DNA of 64,000 nt, taken from NCBI GenBank assembly GCA_029883975.1, contig JAOUIL010000003.1, forward strand, positions 1-64,000, in the 5' to 3' direction. Below the pieces are notes generated by a model. That model made no database searches. It was not told the origin of the DNA and saw only the letters and a list, made by a program, of their open reading frames with translations. Made by a program: the position numbers and the translations under genes. Positions 38,004-46,581 of this stretch are shown here, piece by piece. How positions within the stretch are numbered: the first letter of the stretch is position 1; every line of letters begins with the position of its first letter. The DNA comes from Betaproteobacteria bacterium (GTDB taxonomy: Bacteria; Pseudomonadota; Gammaproteobacteria; Burkholderiales; SG8-39).

Positions 38004-40283
38004 ATGACCGCAACCGCCCTCGCGTTCGCCACCGGCGTGCTGCTGCTGCAGCAACAGGCCGCGCTGCCCGCCGTGGGCTGGCTTACCCTGCTGCCGGCCT
38101 GCGCCGCGCTCGCCGCCTGGCGGCGCGCGCTCGCCATCCCGGCGGCGCTGGCCGTCGGCTTCCTGTGGGCGGCGGGCGCGGCGCACCTGCGGTTGGCGGA
38201 CCGCATGTCCCCGGAGCTCGAAGGCGTCGATCTCGCAATCACGGGCGTCGTGTCCGGACTGCCGGCACCTCTGGAGCGCGGCGCGCGCTTCGCCTTCGAC
38301 GTCGAGCACGCGCCGGCGCGGCTGCCGCGCAGGATCCTGCTCGCCTGGTACGGCGAGGCGCCGCCGCTGCGGCCCGGCGATCGCTGGCGCCTTTCGGTCC
38401 GGCTCAAGCGCCCCCACGGTCATGCCAACCCGCATGGCTTCGATTACGAGGTTTGGCTCATGGAGCGCGGCATCGGCGCCACGGGCTACGTGCGTGACGC
38501 CCAGGGCGCGCTGCGGCTGGGCGCGCGCGACTTCCCCGGCGACCGCATCGAGCAGGCGCGCGCGGCGGTGCACGAGCGCTTCGTGCGCACGCTCGGCGAA
38601 ACGCCGGCGGCCGGCATCCTGACGGCGCTCGCGGTGGGTGAGCAGCGCGCGATCGCCAACGAGGAGTGGCGGCTGTTCGCGCGCACGGGCGTCACGCACC
38701 TGATGAGCATCTCCGGGCTGCACGTGACGCTGGTCTCGGGGCTCGTGGCCTGGCTCGCGGCGGCGCTGTGGCGCCGCGTGCCGCGCCTGGCGCTCGCCGT
38801 CCCGGCGCGCAAGGCCGGCGCGGCCGCAGCCATCGTGGCAGCGCTCGGCTACACGCTGCTCGCCGGCTTCGCGGTGCCGGCGCAGCGCACCTTCTACATG
38901 GTGAGCGTCGTGGCGCTCGCGCTGTGGTCGGGGCGCATGGCCTCACCGGCGCGCACGCTCGCCCTCGCACTCGCGGTGGTGACGGCGCTCGATCCGTGGG
39001 CGGTGCTGCAGCCGGGCTTCTGGCTGTCGTTCGGCGCGGTGGCGCTCATCTTCTACGTGTCCGCGGGCTGGAGCACCGGCGAGCCGCGCTTGTGGCAATG
39101 GGCGCGCGTGCAGTGGGCGATCACCGTGGGGCTCGCGCCCGCGGCGCTGTTTCTGTTCTCGCAGGTATCGGTGGCGGGGCCGCTGGCCAACGCGCTTGCC
39201 ATTCCGCTCGTCTCGGCGGTCCTCACGCCGCTCGCGCTCGCCGCCGCGGCCATCCCCGCGGACACGCTGCTCTACGCGGGCGAGTGGCTCGTGCATGCGC
39301 TGCTCGCCTGGCTCGAATGGTGCGCGCGCCTTCCCGGCGCGCTCTGGCAGCAGCACGTGCCGCCGCTGTGGGCGACCCTGCTCGCGCTCGCCGGCGTGGC
39401 GTGGCTGCTGCTGCCGCGCGGCTTTCCATGGCGTGCGAGCGGGCTCGCGCTGATGGGGCCGGCGCTCGTGCTGCCCGCGCCCGTGCCGGCGCCGGGCGAG
39501 GCCGCGGTCACGGTGTTCGACGTCGGGCAGGGGCTCGCGGTGCTGGTGCGCACCTCGGGCCACGCGCTGCTGTACGACGCGGGGCCGGCGTACGGGAGCG
39601 AGGCGGACAGCGGGGAGCGCGTCGTCGCGCCGGCACTGGTCGCGCTCGGCGTGCGCCGGCTCGACACGCTCGTGCTCACGCACGACGATACCGACCACAC
39701 CGGCGGCGCGCGCTCGATCCTCGAGCAGTTCGAGACCGGCGCGCTGCGCCACGCGCTGCCGGCGGAGCACGCGCTCCTCGGGCTCGCGCCCGCGGCCGCG
39801 CGCTGCGCGCGCGGCGAAGCCTGGGAGTGGGACGGCGTGCGCTTCGAGTTCCTGCACCCTGCGCCGGGGCTGAACGCGCGCCGGCGCAATGACGAGAGCT
39901 GCGTGCTGCGCATCGCGGCGGGCGGCACCGCGATGCTGCTGGCCGGCGATATCGAGCGCGGCACGGAGCGCGCGCTCGCGCGCGCCGGGCTGCAGCCCGC
40001 GACCGCGCTGCTCGTGCCGCATCACGGCAGCCGCAGCTCCTCCAGCGCCGAGCTGCTCGCCGCCGTGCAGCCGCGCGTCGCCGTGGCCGCCGCCGGCTAT
40101 CGCAACCGCTTCGGTCACCCCGCGGCGGATGTCGAGGCGCGCTACGCGCAGGCGGGAACGCGGCTGCTGCGCACCGATCGCGATGGTGCGGTGTACCTGC
40201 AGCTCGCGCCCGGCGCGCTGCAGGTGGAGTCCGAGCGCGCGCGCCGCCCGCGCTACTGGCACGCGTGCGCACCGCCGGCGTAA
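38004..40283 (+). CDS. comEC: DNA internalization-related competence protein ComEC/Rec2
   Basis: HLMSISGLHVTLVSGLV competence motif; C-terminal metallo-beta-lactamase TVFDVGQGLAVLVRT, LTHDDTDHTGGA. Confidence 0.93.
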   Translation: MTATALAFATGVLLLQQQAALPAVGWLTLLPACAALAAWRRALAIPAALAVGFLWAAGAAHLRLADRMSPELEGVDLAITGVVSGLPAPLERGARFAFDVEHAPARLPRRILLAWYGEAPPLRPGDRWRLSVRLKRPHGHANPHGFDYEVWLMERGIGATGYVRDAQGALRLGARDFPGDRIEQARAAVHERFVRTLGETPAAGILTALAVGEQRAIANEEWRLFARTGVTHLMSISGLHVTLVSGLVAWLAAALWRRVPRLALAVPARKAGAAAAIVAALGYTLLAGFAVPAQRTFYMVSVVALALWSGRMASPARTLALALAVVTALDPWAVLQPGFWLSFGAVALIFYVSAGWSTGEPRLWQWARVQWAITVGLAPAALFLFSQVSVAGPLANALAIPLVSAVLTPLALAAAAIPADTLLYAGEWLVHALLAWLEWCARLPGALWQQHVPPLWATLLALAGVAWLLLPRGFPWRASGLALMGPALVLPAPVPAPGEAAVTVFDVGQGLAVLVRTSGHALLYDAGPAYGSEADSGERVVAPALVALGVRRLDTLVLTHDDTDHTGGARSILEQFETGALRHALPAEHALLGLAPAAARCARGEAWEWDGVRFEFLHPAPGLNARRRNDESCVLRIAAGGTAMLLAGDIERGTERALARAGLQPATALLVPHHGSRSSSSAELLAAVQPRVAVAAAGYRNRFGHPAADVEARYAQAGTRLLRTDRDGAVYLQLAPGALQVESERARRPRYWHACAPPA

Positions 40284-40328
40284 ACTGGCCGCGCGGGATC
40301 TCCCCGCACACTCTTGGAGGAGGCGCTC

Positions 40329-40547
40329 ATGGCGAAAGGCGACAACGCGGTCTACCGGGTCACCGAGGTGATCGGCACCAGCACCAGCTCGTGGGAAGAG
40401 GCGGCCAAGAACGCGGTGAAGACCGCCGCGGGGTCGCTGCGCGACCTGCGCATCGCGGAAGTCACCAAGCTCGACGTGAAGATCGAGGACGGCAAGGTGA
40501 CCCAGTTCCGCACGCGCCTCGCGCTGTCCTTCAAGTACAGCGGCTGA
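40329..40547 (+). CDS. Dodecin family protein
   Basis: MAKGDNAVYRVTEVIGTSTSSWEEAAKNAVKTAAGSLRDLRIAEVTKLDVKIEDGKVTQFRTRLALSFKYSG. Confidence 0.92.
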   Translation: MAKGDNAVYRVTEVIGTSTSSWEEAAKNAVKTAAGSLRDLRIAEVTKLDVKIEDGKVTQFRTRLALSFKYSG

Positions 40548-40858
40548 TGGCGTTCACGGCGATCGTGCGCGTCACCGGCGCGGCGGGGCGCTTCGAGGAT
40601 TTCCGCGAGCGCGTGCGCTGGCTCATGGTGCGCGACATCGACGCCGAGCCCTACACCGAGCACCACCGCCCCGGCGAGCTCGAGTACCGCTTCGAGCTCG
40701 CGCGGGGCATTCCGTTCCCCGCGTTCGTCGAGGCGACGCGCGACTTCGAGGAGCTGCGCGTCGAGGTCGAGTGGGAGCACGACGGCGCGCGCGGCGGCGC
40801 AGCCATCGAGGCTGGCCGCCTGGTGGACAAGTGGACCGGGGAACGGGAGCCGCGTTGA
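40547..40858 (+). CDS. Conserved hypothetical protein
   Basis: 103 aa, packed between dodecin and hydrolase with overlapping stop/start. Confidence 0.6.
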   Translation: MAFTAIVRVTGAAGRFEDFRERVRWLMVRDIDAEPYTEHHRPGELEYRFELARGIPFPAFVEATRDFEELRVEVEWEHDGARGGAAIEAGRLVDKWTGEREPR

Positions 40859-41712
40859 GCGCCGTCGCGCGACCGCGGCGCGTGCAGTGCGCCTCTCCGG
40901 CGGGGCTGCACCGCATGGCGTACCTGGAGTGGGGCGACCCGACCAATCCCGAGGTGCTCATCTGCGCGCACGGCCTGACGCGCTGCGCGCGCGACTTCGA
41001 CAACCTCGCGCGCGCGCTTTGCACCCGTTACCGCGTCGTGTGCCCGGACATGGTGGGGCGCGGCGATTCGGGGTGGCTCGCCGATCCCGTGTTCTACGCC
41101 GTGCCGCAGTACGTGGCGGACATGGTGACGCTGATCGCGCGCCTGGACGTCGAGCGCGTGCACTGGGTCGGCACATCGCTCGGCGGCCTGGTCGGCATGG
41201 CGCTCGCCGCGCAGAAGGACTCACCCGTGACGAAGCTGGCGCTGAACGAGGCGGGCGCGGTGGTGGCGCACGCCTCGCTCGAGCGCATCGGCCAGTACCT
41301 CGGCACCGACCCGAGATTTCCGAGCATCAAGGCGGCCGAGAAGGTGGTGCGCGCCGTGTCGGCGCCGTTCGGGCCACATACGGACGCCGAGTGGCGCTTC
41401 CTGACCGAAGTGGTGCTGAGGAAGAACCCGGACGGCACCTGGCGTTTCCACTACGACCCGCGCATCGCCGTGGCCTATCGCGGGCAGATCCCCGAGGGCG
41501 ACATCGTGCTGTGGGACACCTACGATGCCATTCGCTGCCCGACGCTGCTCATCCGCGGCGCGCAGTCGGACTTGCTGTCGCGGGAAACCGCCGAGGAGAT
41601 GACGCGCCGCGGGCCGCAGGCGAAGCTCGTCGAGCTGCCCGGCATCGGGCACGCGCCGACCCTGTTGCACGACGACCAGATTGCGATCGTGCGGGAGTTT
41701 CTATTCTCGTAG
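40855..41712 (+). CDS. Alpha/beta fold hydrolase
   Basis: LICAHGLTRCARDFDNLA, HWVGTSLGGLVGMALA (GxSxG), GIGHAPTLL; probable TTG start overlapping upstream TGA. Confidence 0.88.
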   Translation: MSAVARPRRVQCASPAGLHRMAYLEWGDPTNPEVLICAHGLTRCARDFDNLARALCTRYRVVCPDMVGRGDSGWLADPVFYAVPQYVADMVTLIARLDVERVHWVGTSLGGLVGMALAAQKDSPVTKLALNEAGAVVAHASLERIGQYLGTDPRFPSIKAAEKVVRAVSAPFGPHTDAEWRFLTEVVLRKNPDGTWRFHYDPRIAVAYRGQIPEGDIVLWDTYDAIRCPTLLIRGAQSDLLSRETAEEMTRRGPQAKLVELPGIGHAPTLLHDDQIAIVREFLFS

Positions 41713-41987
41713 GTATTTCAGCGGTGGTTGCCAGCGGCAACTTGCGGCTCGCGTCGAATTGACCGCTATCGAACCTAACCGGGCATTCGCGGTGTAGATT
41801 TGCGACCGATTTGGTGTGCGGATTGCCAAAGCTGCCAACTGCGGCTTTTCTCGGAGTTGTTGTTTGCACCCAAGGATCGAAAATGACCTTGGTTGAAATT
41901 GTCGGATAGGGCGCAACGGTCCAGTAGAGTCGCTCGAGAGGAGTTGCATTTCATAGCGCCAAGGTGGTCCAGGCGGGAGGTGATGCA

Positions 41988-42761
41988 ATGGCGGGGATCT
42001 TCATAAGCTACCGTCGCGACGACAGCGACGTTGCCGCCGGCCGGCTCGCTGATGACCTATCGGAAATCCTCGGACCTCACTCGATCTTCCGGGACGTCGA
42101 CAAACTGGAGCCAGGTGAGGACTTCGAGATAGCGCTGGACCATGCCCTCAGTTCCTGTGTGGTCCTTATTGCTGTGATTGGCGCGCGCTGGTCGAGCATT
42201 ACCGATGGTGGGGGGCGTCGACGCCTGGAGGATCCCAAGGATTGGGTGCGCGCAGAGATCAGCCGAGCCTTGGCGCGCGGCATTCGTGTGATACCCGTTC
42301 TGATTTCGGGAACAACTATGCCGCGCGAAGAGGAGGTTCCTGTTGATCTGAAAGCACTTCTCAAGCGTCAGGCGCTTGAGTTGGGTGATCGACACTGGAA
42401 ACAGGACATTGAGCTTCTGACACAGGCCTTGGAGAAGATCCCAGGAATCACGAAGCGGGGTCCACCACTGAGCGCAATGGCCACAGCAATGGGCAGAGTC
42501 ACCCTGGTTGGGTCAAGGCAATGGTTCGCAATCAGTCCACAGATAATAGTCTCCATTGACAATATGGAAGTGGCTCGAATGAAGCTGAGCGATCAAGTGA
42601 CCGTGGAAATCAAACCGGGCGCTCACACGATCTATGGAAAGATGCCCCTCAGCTCCTCAAAGACCACCACTTTCGATTTGGAGCCGGGCCAAACCCAGAC
42701 CTTCTCGGTGAGCATCAATCGCCTAACTGGAGGCCTGAGGATCGAACTTCTAGCGGAGTGA
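41988..42761 (+). CDS. TIR-domain protein with unrelated C-terminal beta-rich extension
   Basis: MAGIFISYRRDDSDVAAGRLADDL...GARWSSI...DWVRAEISRALARGIRVIPVLISGTTMP; WxxxE motif WVRAE; RBS GGGAGGTGATGCA-ATG. Confidence 0.88.
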   Translation: MAGIFISYRRDDSDVAAGRLADDLSEILGPHSIFRDVDKLEPGEDFEIALDHALSSCVVLIAVIGARWSSITDGGGRRRLEDPKDWVRAEISRALARGIRVIPVLISGTTMPREEEVPVDLKALLKRQALELGDRHWKQDIELLTQALEKIPGITKRGPPLSAMATAMGRVTLVGSRQWFAISPQIIVSIDNMEVARMKLSDQVTVEIKPGAHTIYGKMPLSSSKTTTFDLEPGQTQTFSVSINRLTGGLRIELLAE

Positions 42762-42802
42762 ATCCGCGACGCGAGGAATACACCAAGCAGGTGACACTGG
42801 CG

Positions 42803-42874
42803 GGCATCGGCCATGCGCCGACCCTGTTGCACGACGACCAGATCGCGATCGTGCGCGAGTTCCTGGTTTCGTAG
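42803..42874 (+). pseudogene. Remnant 3' end of a second alpha/beta hydrolase copy
   Basis: Encodes GIGHAPTLLHDDQIAIVREFLVS*, nearly identical to the 41641-41712 C-terminus. Confidence 0.85.
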
Positions 42875-42969
42875 GCATGCCGCGGTAGTTCCTGACATCC
42901 GCCTGTCGCTGGCATGGGATTGACCGCTTGCGACCTTAGGCGGACATTCATGCCGTGGACAGGCGCCCA

Positions 42970-43776
42970 ATGCGAGGTGCGATTGTCTGGGCATGCGCAG
43001 CCGGCCTGCTGACGGTCGCCGGTTGCGCCTCTCGTCCAGCAGAGCCGCCAAAGCCGATCAATCTCTTGGCCGTGCTGCCTGCCTGGGCGCCCGTCACCGA
43101 TTCCAACCTCGGCTTCGGTTCGTCGGGACCGTCGGTCGTGGTCGTGCCGATCGTCGTGCCGTCCGGGTCGCAAGGAAGCGGGATATCGACCGGCGGCGCC
43201 GTAGCGGCAGGCGTCATTACTTCCGCAGTCATCTATGGCATGCAGGAAAGCAAGCGCAAGGGGCGCGAAGCGCTCGCCGAGGCGCTGTCGCATATCCACT
43301 TCGATGCGGCCGCGGAAGTCGACTCCAGGCTCATACCCGCACTGGAGCAGCGCCAGGTTCGTCTGGTCCGCATCACCGATCCCAACATCATCTGGGGTGT
43401 GCGCAACGGGAGATTCGACGGCCTGCCCGAGGGCGTCGACGCCATCCTCGACGTGCGCATTACCGAGTCCGGCTACTACTCTTCCACGCGGGCCGGCGGC
43501 TACTCGCCGATGCTCCTGATCACGGCGAACCTGCTTCCGCCGGTGGCCAAAGCCGAGAGCCTGGATGAATTCAGCTACTACGCGGACTTTCGGGACGGCG
43601 GCAAGGACAGGCGATGGATCACGACGCCCACGTCCATGACTTTCGCTACCGTCGAGCTGCTCAAGGCAGGTGCAGGCGACGCGCGCGCGGGCCTCTCCAC
43701 GGTGGTGGACCAGATGGTGGCGCTGATGGTCGAGGACCTGCAGCGCCATGCGCGCGGAGAGCTTCGGGTCGACTGA
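42970..43776 (+). CDS. Hypothetical lipoprotein
   Basis: MRGAIVWACAAGLLTVAGCAS lipobox. Confidence 0.75.
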   Translation: MRGAIVWACAAGLLTVAGCASRPAEPPKPINLLAVLPAWAPVTDSNLGFGSSGPSVVVVPIVVPSGSQGSGISTGGAVAAGVITSAVIYGMQESKRKGREALAEALSHIHFDAAAEVDSRLIPALEQRQVRLVRITDPNIIWGVRNGRFDGLPEGVDAILDVRITESGYYSSTRAGGYSPMLLITANLLPPVAKAESLDEFSYYADFRDGGKDRRWITTPTSMTFATVELLKAGAGDARAGLSTVVDQMVALMVEDLQRHARGELRVD

Positions 43777-43792
43777 GCACGCTCGTTCATCG

Positions 43793-44932
43793 TCAGCCGC
43801 GGCGATTCGCCGCGTCCCAGTGCTTCTCGAGATTCGCGATCAGCGCAGGGCTGAAATGGCACACGGCCTGCTCGCGCGCGTACACCGCCATGTAGCGCCG
43901 GAACTCGTCGAGCGGCTCCTCGCCCGAGCGCAGCGCGCGCCTGTTCCCGGCGGCGCTCACCACGCCGGAGTCCGTGAGATTGGAGATGGTGCGCGCGATC
44001 GCCGCGTCCATCCCGCCCACTGGCACGATCTCGTCGCAGATCATGCGCCCTTCGGGCGAGTCGCAGTCCAGCCGGCGGCCGGCGAGGATCGCCTGGCGCG
44101 CGATGCGCGGGCCGACGAAGCGCGGCAGCCGCAGGTTCGCCGCGCCCGGGATGATGCCTTCCTTCCTCGCCGGCAACGTCATGTAGGCATCCTGCGCGGC
44201 GAGCACGTAGTCCATGGTCAGCAGGATCTGGCAGTGCCCGCCGATGGCGAAGCTCTCCACCGCCGCCACCCAGGGCTTCTCGATGCTGTCCTCCTCGGGA
44301 TGCACGCCGGGCCGCGCGAGCCCGCGGTACAGCTTGTTGACCAGGCCGAGGTCGCGGATCAGGTACCAGAGGTAGCGGATCTTCCCCTGGTAAAGGTGCG
44401 TGAGATTGATGCCGGCGCCGAACACGCGCTTGCCCGCGTGCTTGGTGTGCGTGACCGTGTCGCCGCGCAGCAGGCAGAGCTCGCTTTGCCGATCGAGCAG
44501 CGCCACGTCGACCGCGATCTCCAGCCCGTCGAGGGTCGTCTCGTCCTCGGCATTGAGGAAGCGCGGGTTGCGCATGGTGACGACCACCGCCTTTCCCTCG
44601 CGGTGCACGCACGCCCCGGCGAGCTCGAGCGTGCCCTGCGCCTCGAATTCCTCCAGGTGCCGCGCCGAATCGGCTCGCGGCAGCAGCATGCAGTGCACGA
44701 GATGCGTGCCGCACCGAGGATCGGCGAGCACGGCGCCCAGGAAGCGCCCGTAGGCCTTCTCCAGGCCCTTCTTGTCGCGCTGCATCAACGGCGCCTCGGC
44801 CGCCAGCCCGGCGGCGCCGGGCAGCAGACCGGGCCAGCGCGCGCCGGCCCGCCGGCACAGCTCGTCCACGCGCACCGGCTGCGACAGCCCGCCGGTGAGC
44901 GCGTCGTAGGCGGCAAGCGCGTCGCGCGACAT
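43793..44932 (-). CDS. Crotonase-superfamily protein resembling DpgC-type cofactor-independent dioxygenase
   Basis: FGAGINLTHLYQGKIRYLWYLIRDLGLVNKLYRGL...VAAVESFAIGGHCQILLTMDYVLAAQ...PARKEGIIPGAANLRLPRFVG; ~120 aa N-terminal extension ahead of crotonase core. Confidence 0.65.
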   Translation of the reverse strand: MSRDALAAYDALTGGLSQPVRVDELCRRAGARWPGLLPGAAGLAAEAPLMQRDKKGLEKAYGRFLGAVLADPRCGTHLVHCMLLPRADSARHLEEFEAQGTLELAGACVHREGKAVVVTMRNPRFLNAEDETTLDGLEIAVDVALLDRQSELCLLRGDTVTHTKHAGKRVFGAGINLTHLYQGKIRYLWYLIRDLGLVNKLYRGLARPGVHPEEDSIEKPWVAAVESFAIGGHCQILLTMDYVLAAQDAYMTLPARKEGIIPGAANLRLPRFVGPRIARQAILAGRRLDCDSPEGRMICDEIVPVGGMDAAIARTISNLTDSGVVSAAGNRRALRSGEEPLDEFRRYMAVYAREQAVCHFSPALIANLEKHWDAANRRG

Positions 44933-44975
44933 GGGCCGCCAGTCTACCGCGAAGGCCGCGCCGTCTGGACATTCG

Positions 44976-45007
44976 CTGCCGAGGCAGGTAGTTTGCTGCC
45001 TGGGCAG
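44976..45007. promoter_or_regulatory. Candidate tandem MarR-family operator in divergent promoter region
   Basis: CTGCC-GA-GGCAG (44976-44987) and CTGCC-TG-GGCAG (44996-45007), centres 20 bp apart. Confidence 0.55.
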
Positions 45008-45020
45008 TCAACTGGGGGTG

Positions 45021-45467
45021 GGCGTGGGCCTGTACCGGGCCGAGACCTATCGCGTCGAGGACAGCGTCGGCTGGCTGGTGACGCGCCTGCGCTCGTCGAT
45101 CTTCGCCGCGGTGGACCGCGAGCTCGCCGGCTCGGGTATCTCGGCGGCGCAGGCCGGCATCCTGCTCTACCTCGCCCATGGGCGCGGCGACCGCGTGGCC
45201 GACATCGCGCGCGACTACAGCTACGACACCGGCGCGGCCACGCGCATGGTCGCGCGCCTCGCCGCCAAGCGGCTGCTGCGCCGCGTGCCCGACGCCGAGG
45301 ACGGCCGCGTCGTGCGCCTGGAGCTCACCGCGGGCGGCCGCAAGCTCGCCGCCGAGCTGCCGGCCGTGGCCGCCAAGGTGCTCAACCAGCACCTGCGCGG
45401 CTTCACGCACGCCGAGCTCGGCCAGTTGAAGGGGCTGCTGCAACGCATGCTCGACAACCATGGCTAG
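45021..45467 (+). CDS. MarR family transcriptional regulator
   Basis: ISAAQAGILLYLAHGRGDRVADIARDYSYDTGAATRMVARLAAKRLLRRVPDAEDGRVVRLELTAGG; GTG start assumed. Confidence 0.88.
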   Translation, partial: GVGLYRAETYRVEDSVGWLVTRLRSSIFAAVDRELAGSGISAAQAGILLYLAHGRGDRVADIARDYSYDTGAATRMVARLAAKRLLRRVPDAEDGRVVRLELTAGGRKLAAELPAVAAKVLNQHLRGFTHAELGQLKGLLQRMLDNHG

Positions 45468-46581
45468 CCGGCGCCACGCGCTCACCGGCATGCTGCTCGT
45501 GGTGGCGGCCGCGGCCGGCGGCTGGGCCGCCTGGTGGCAGCTTTCGGGGCGCTATTACCAGAGCACCGAGAACGCCTACGCGGCGGGCAACCTCGTCGAG
45601 GTGACGCCGCAGGTGGCGGGCACCGTGATCGCCATCGGCGCCGACAACATGCAGCGCGTCGAGGTGGGGCAGATGCTGGTGCGGCTGGATCGCGCCGATG
45701 CCGAAGTGGCGCTCGCCCAGGCCGAGGCGACGCTGGCGCGCGCGGTGCGCGAGGCGCGCACGCTGTACGGCAACAACCTCGCGCTGGAGGCGAACGTGCG
45801 CGTGCGCGAGGCCGAGCTGCAGCGCGCCGAGGAGTTCCTCGCGCGCCGCGAGCCGCTCGCCCGCCAGGGGGTGGTGTCGCGCGAGGAGTGGGATACGGCG
45901 CTGACCGCGGCGGCCGCCGCGCGCGCCTCGCTCACCGCCGCGCGCGAGAACCTTGCCACCAATCGCGTGTTCACCGACAAGGTCAAGCTCGAGGAGCAGC
46001 CCTCGGTGCTGCTCGCCGCGGCGCGCGTGCGCGAGGCCTGGCTCGCGCTGCAGCGCACCGAGATCCCGGCGCCCGTGTCGGGCACCGTGGCGCGGCGCTC
46101 GGTGCAGGTCGGGCAGCGCGTCGCGCCGGGCGCGCGCCTGATGGCCGTGGTGCCGCTCGGCGACGTCTGGGTGGACGCGAACTTCAAGGAGGCGCAGCTG
46201 CGCGACATGCGCGTCGGTCAGCCGGCGCGCGTTACCGCCGACCTGTACGGCGGCACGGTCGAGTATCGCGGGCGCGTGGCGGGGCTGGCCGCGGGCACGG
46301 GCGGCGCTTTCGCGCTGCTGCCGCCGCAGAACGCCACCGGCAACTGGATCAAGGTGGTGCAGCGCGTGCCGGTGAGGATCGAGCTGGACGCGGCGCAGCT
46401 GCTGGAGCACCCGCTGCGCGTCGGTCTGTCGATGACCGTCGAGGTCGAGACGCGCGACACGAGCGGCACGCAGCTCGCGGCGCTGGCGGGCAGCGCGCCG
46501 GCATTCGCCACCGAGGCGCTCACCGTGCCGGCGGCGGAGGCGGACGCGCGCGTGCGCGCCATCATCGCTGCGCACCGGTGA
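45460..46581 (+). CDS. emrA: HlyD/EmrA family efflux periplasmic adaptor
   Basis: N-terminal TM, TPQVAGTVIAIGADNMQRVEVGQMLVRLDRAD biotinyl-lipoyl-like region. Confidence 0.88.
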   Translation: MASRRHALTGMLLVVAAAAGGWAAWWQLSGRYYQSTENAYAAGNLVEVTPQVAGTVIAIGADNMQRVEVGQMLVRLDRADAEVALAQAEATLARAVREARTLYGNNLALEANVRVREAELQRAEEFLARREPLARQGVVSREEWDTALTAAAAARASLTAARENLATNRVFTDKVKLEEQPSVLLAAARVREAWLALQRTEIPAPVSGTVARRSVQVGQRVAPGARLMAVVPLGDVWVDANFKEAQLRDMRVGQPARVTADLYGGTVEYRGRVAGLAAGTGGAFALLPPQNATGNWIKVVQRVPVRIELDAAQLLEHPLRVGLSMTVEVETRDTSGTQLAALAGSAPAFATEALTVPAAEADARVRAIIAAHR

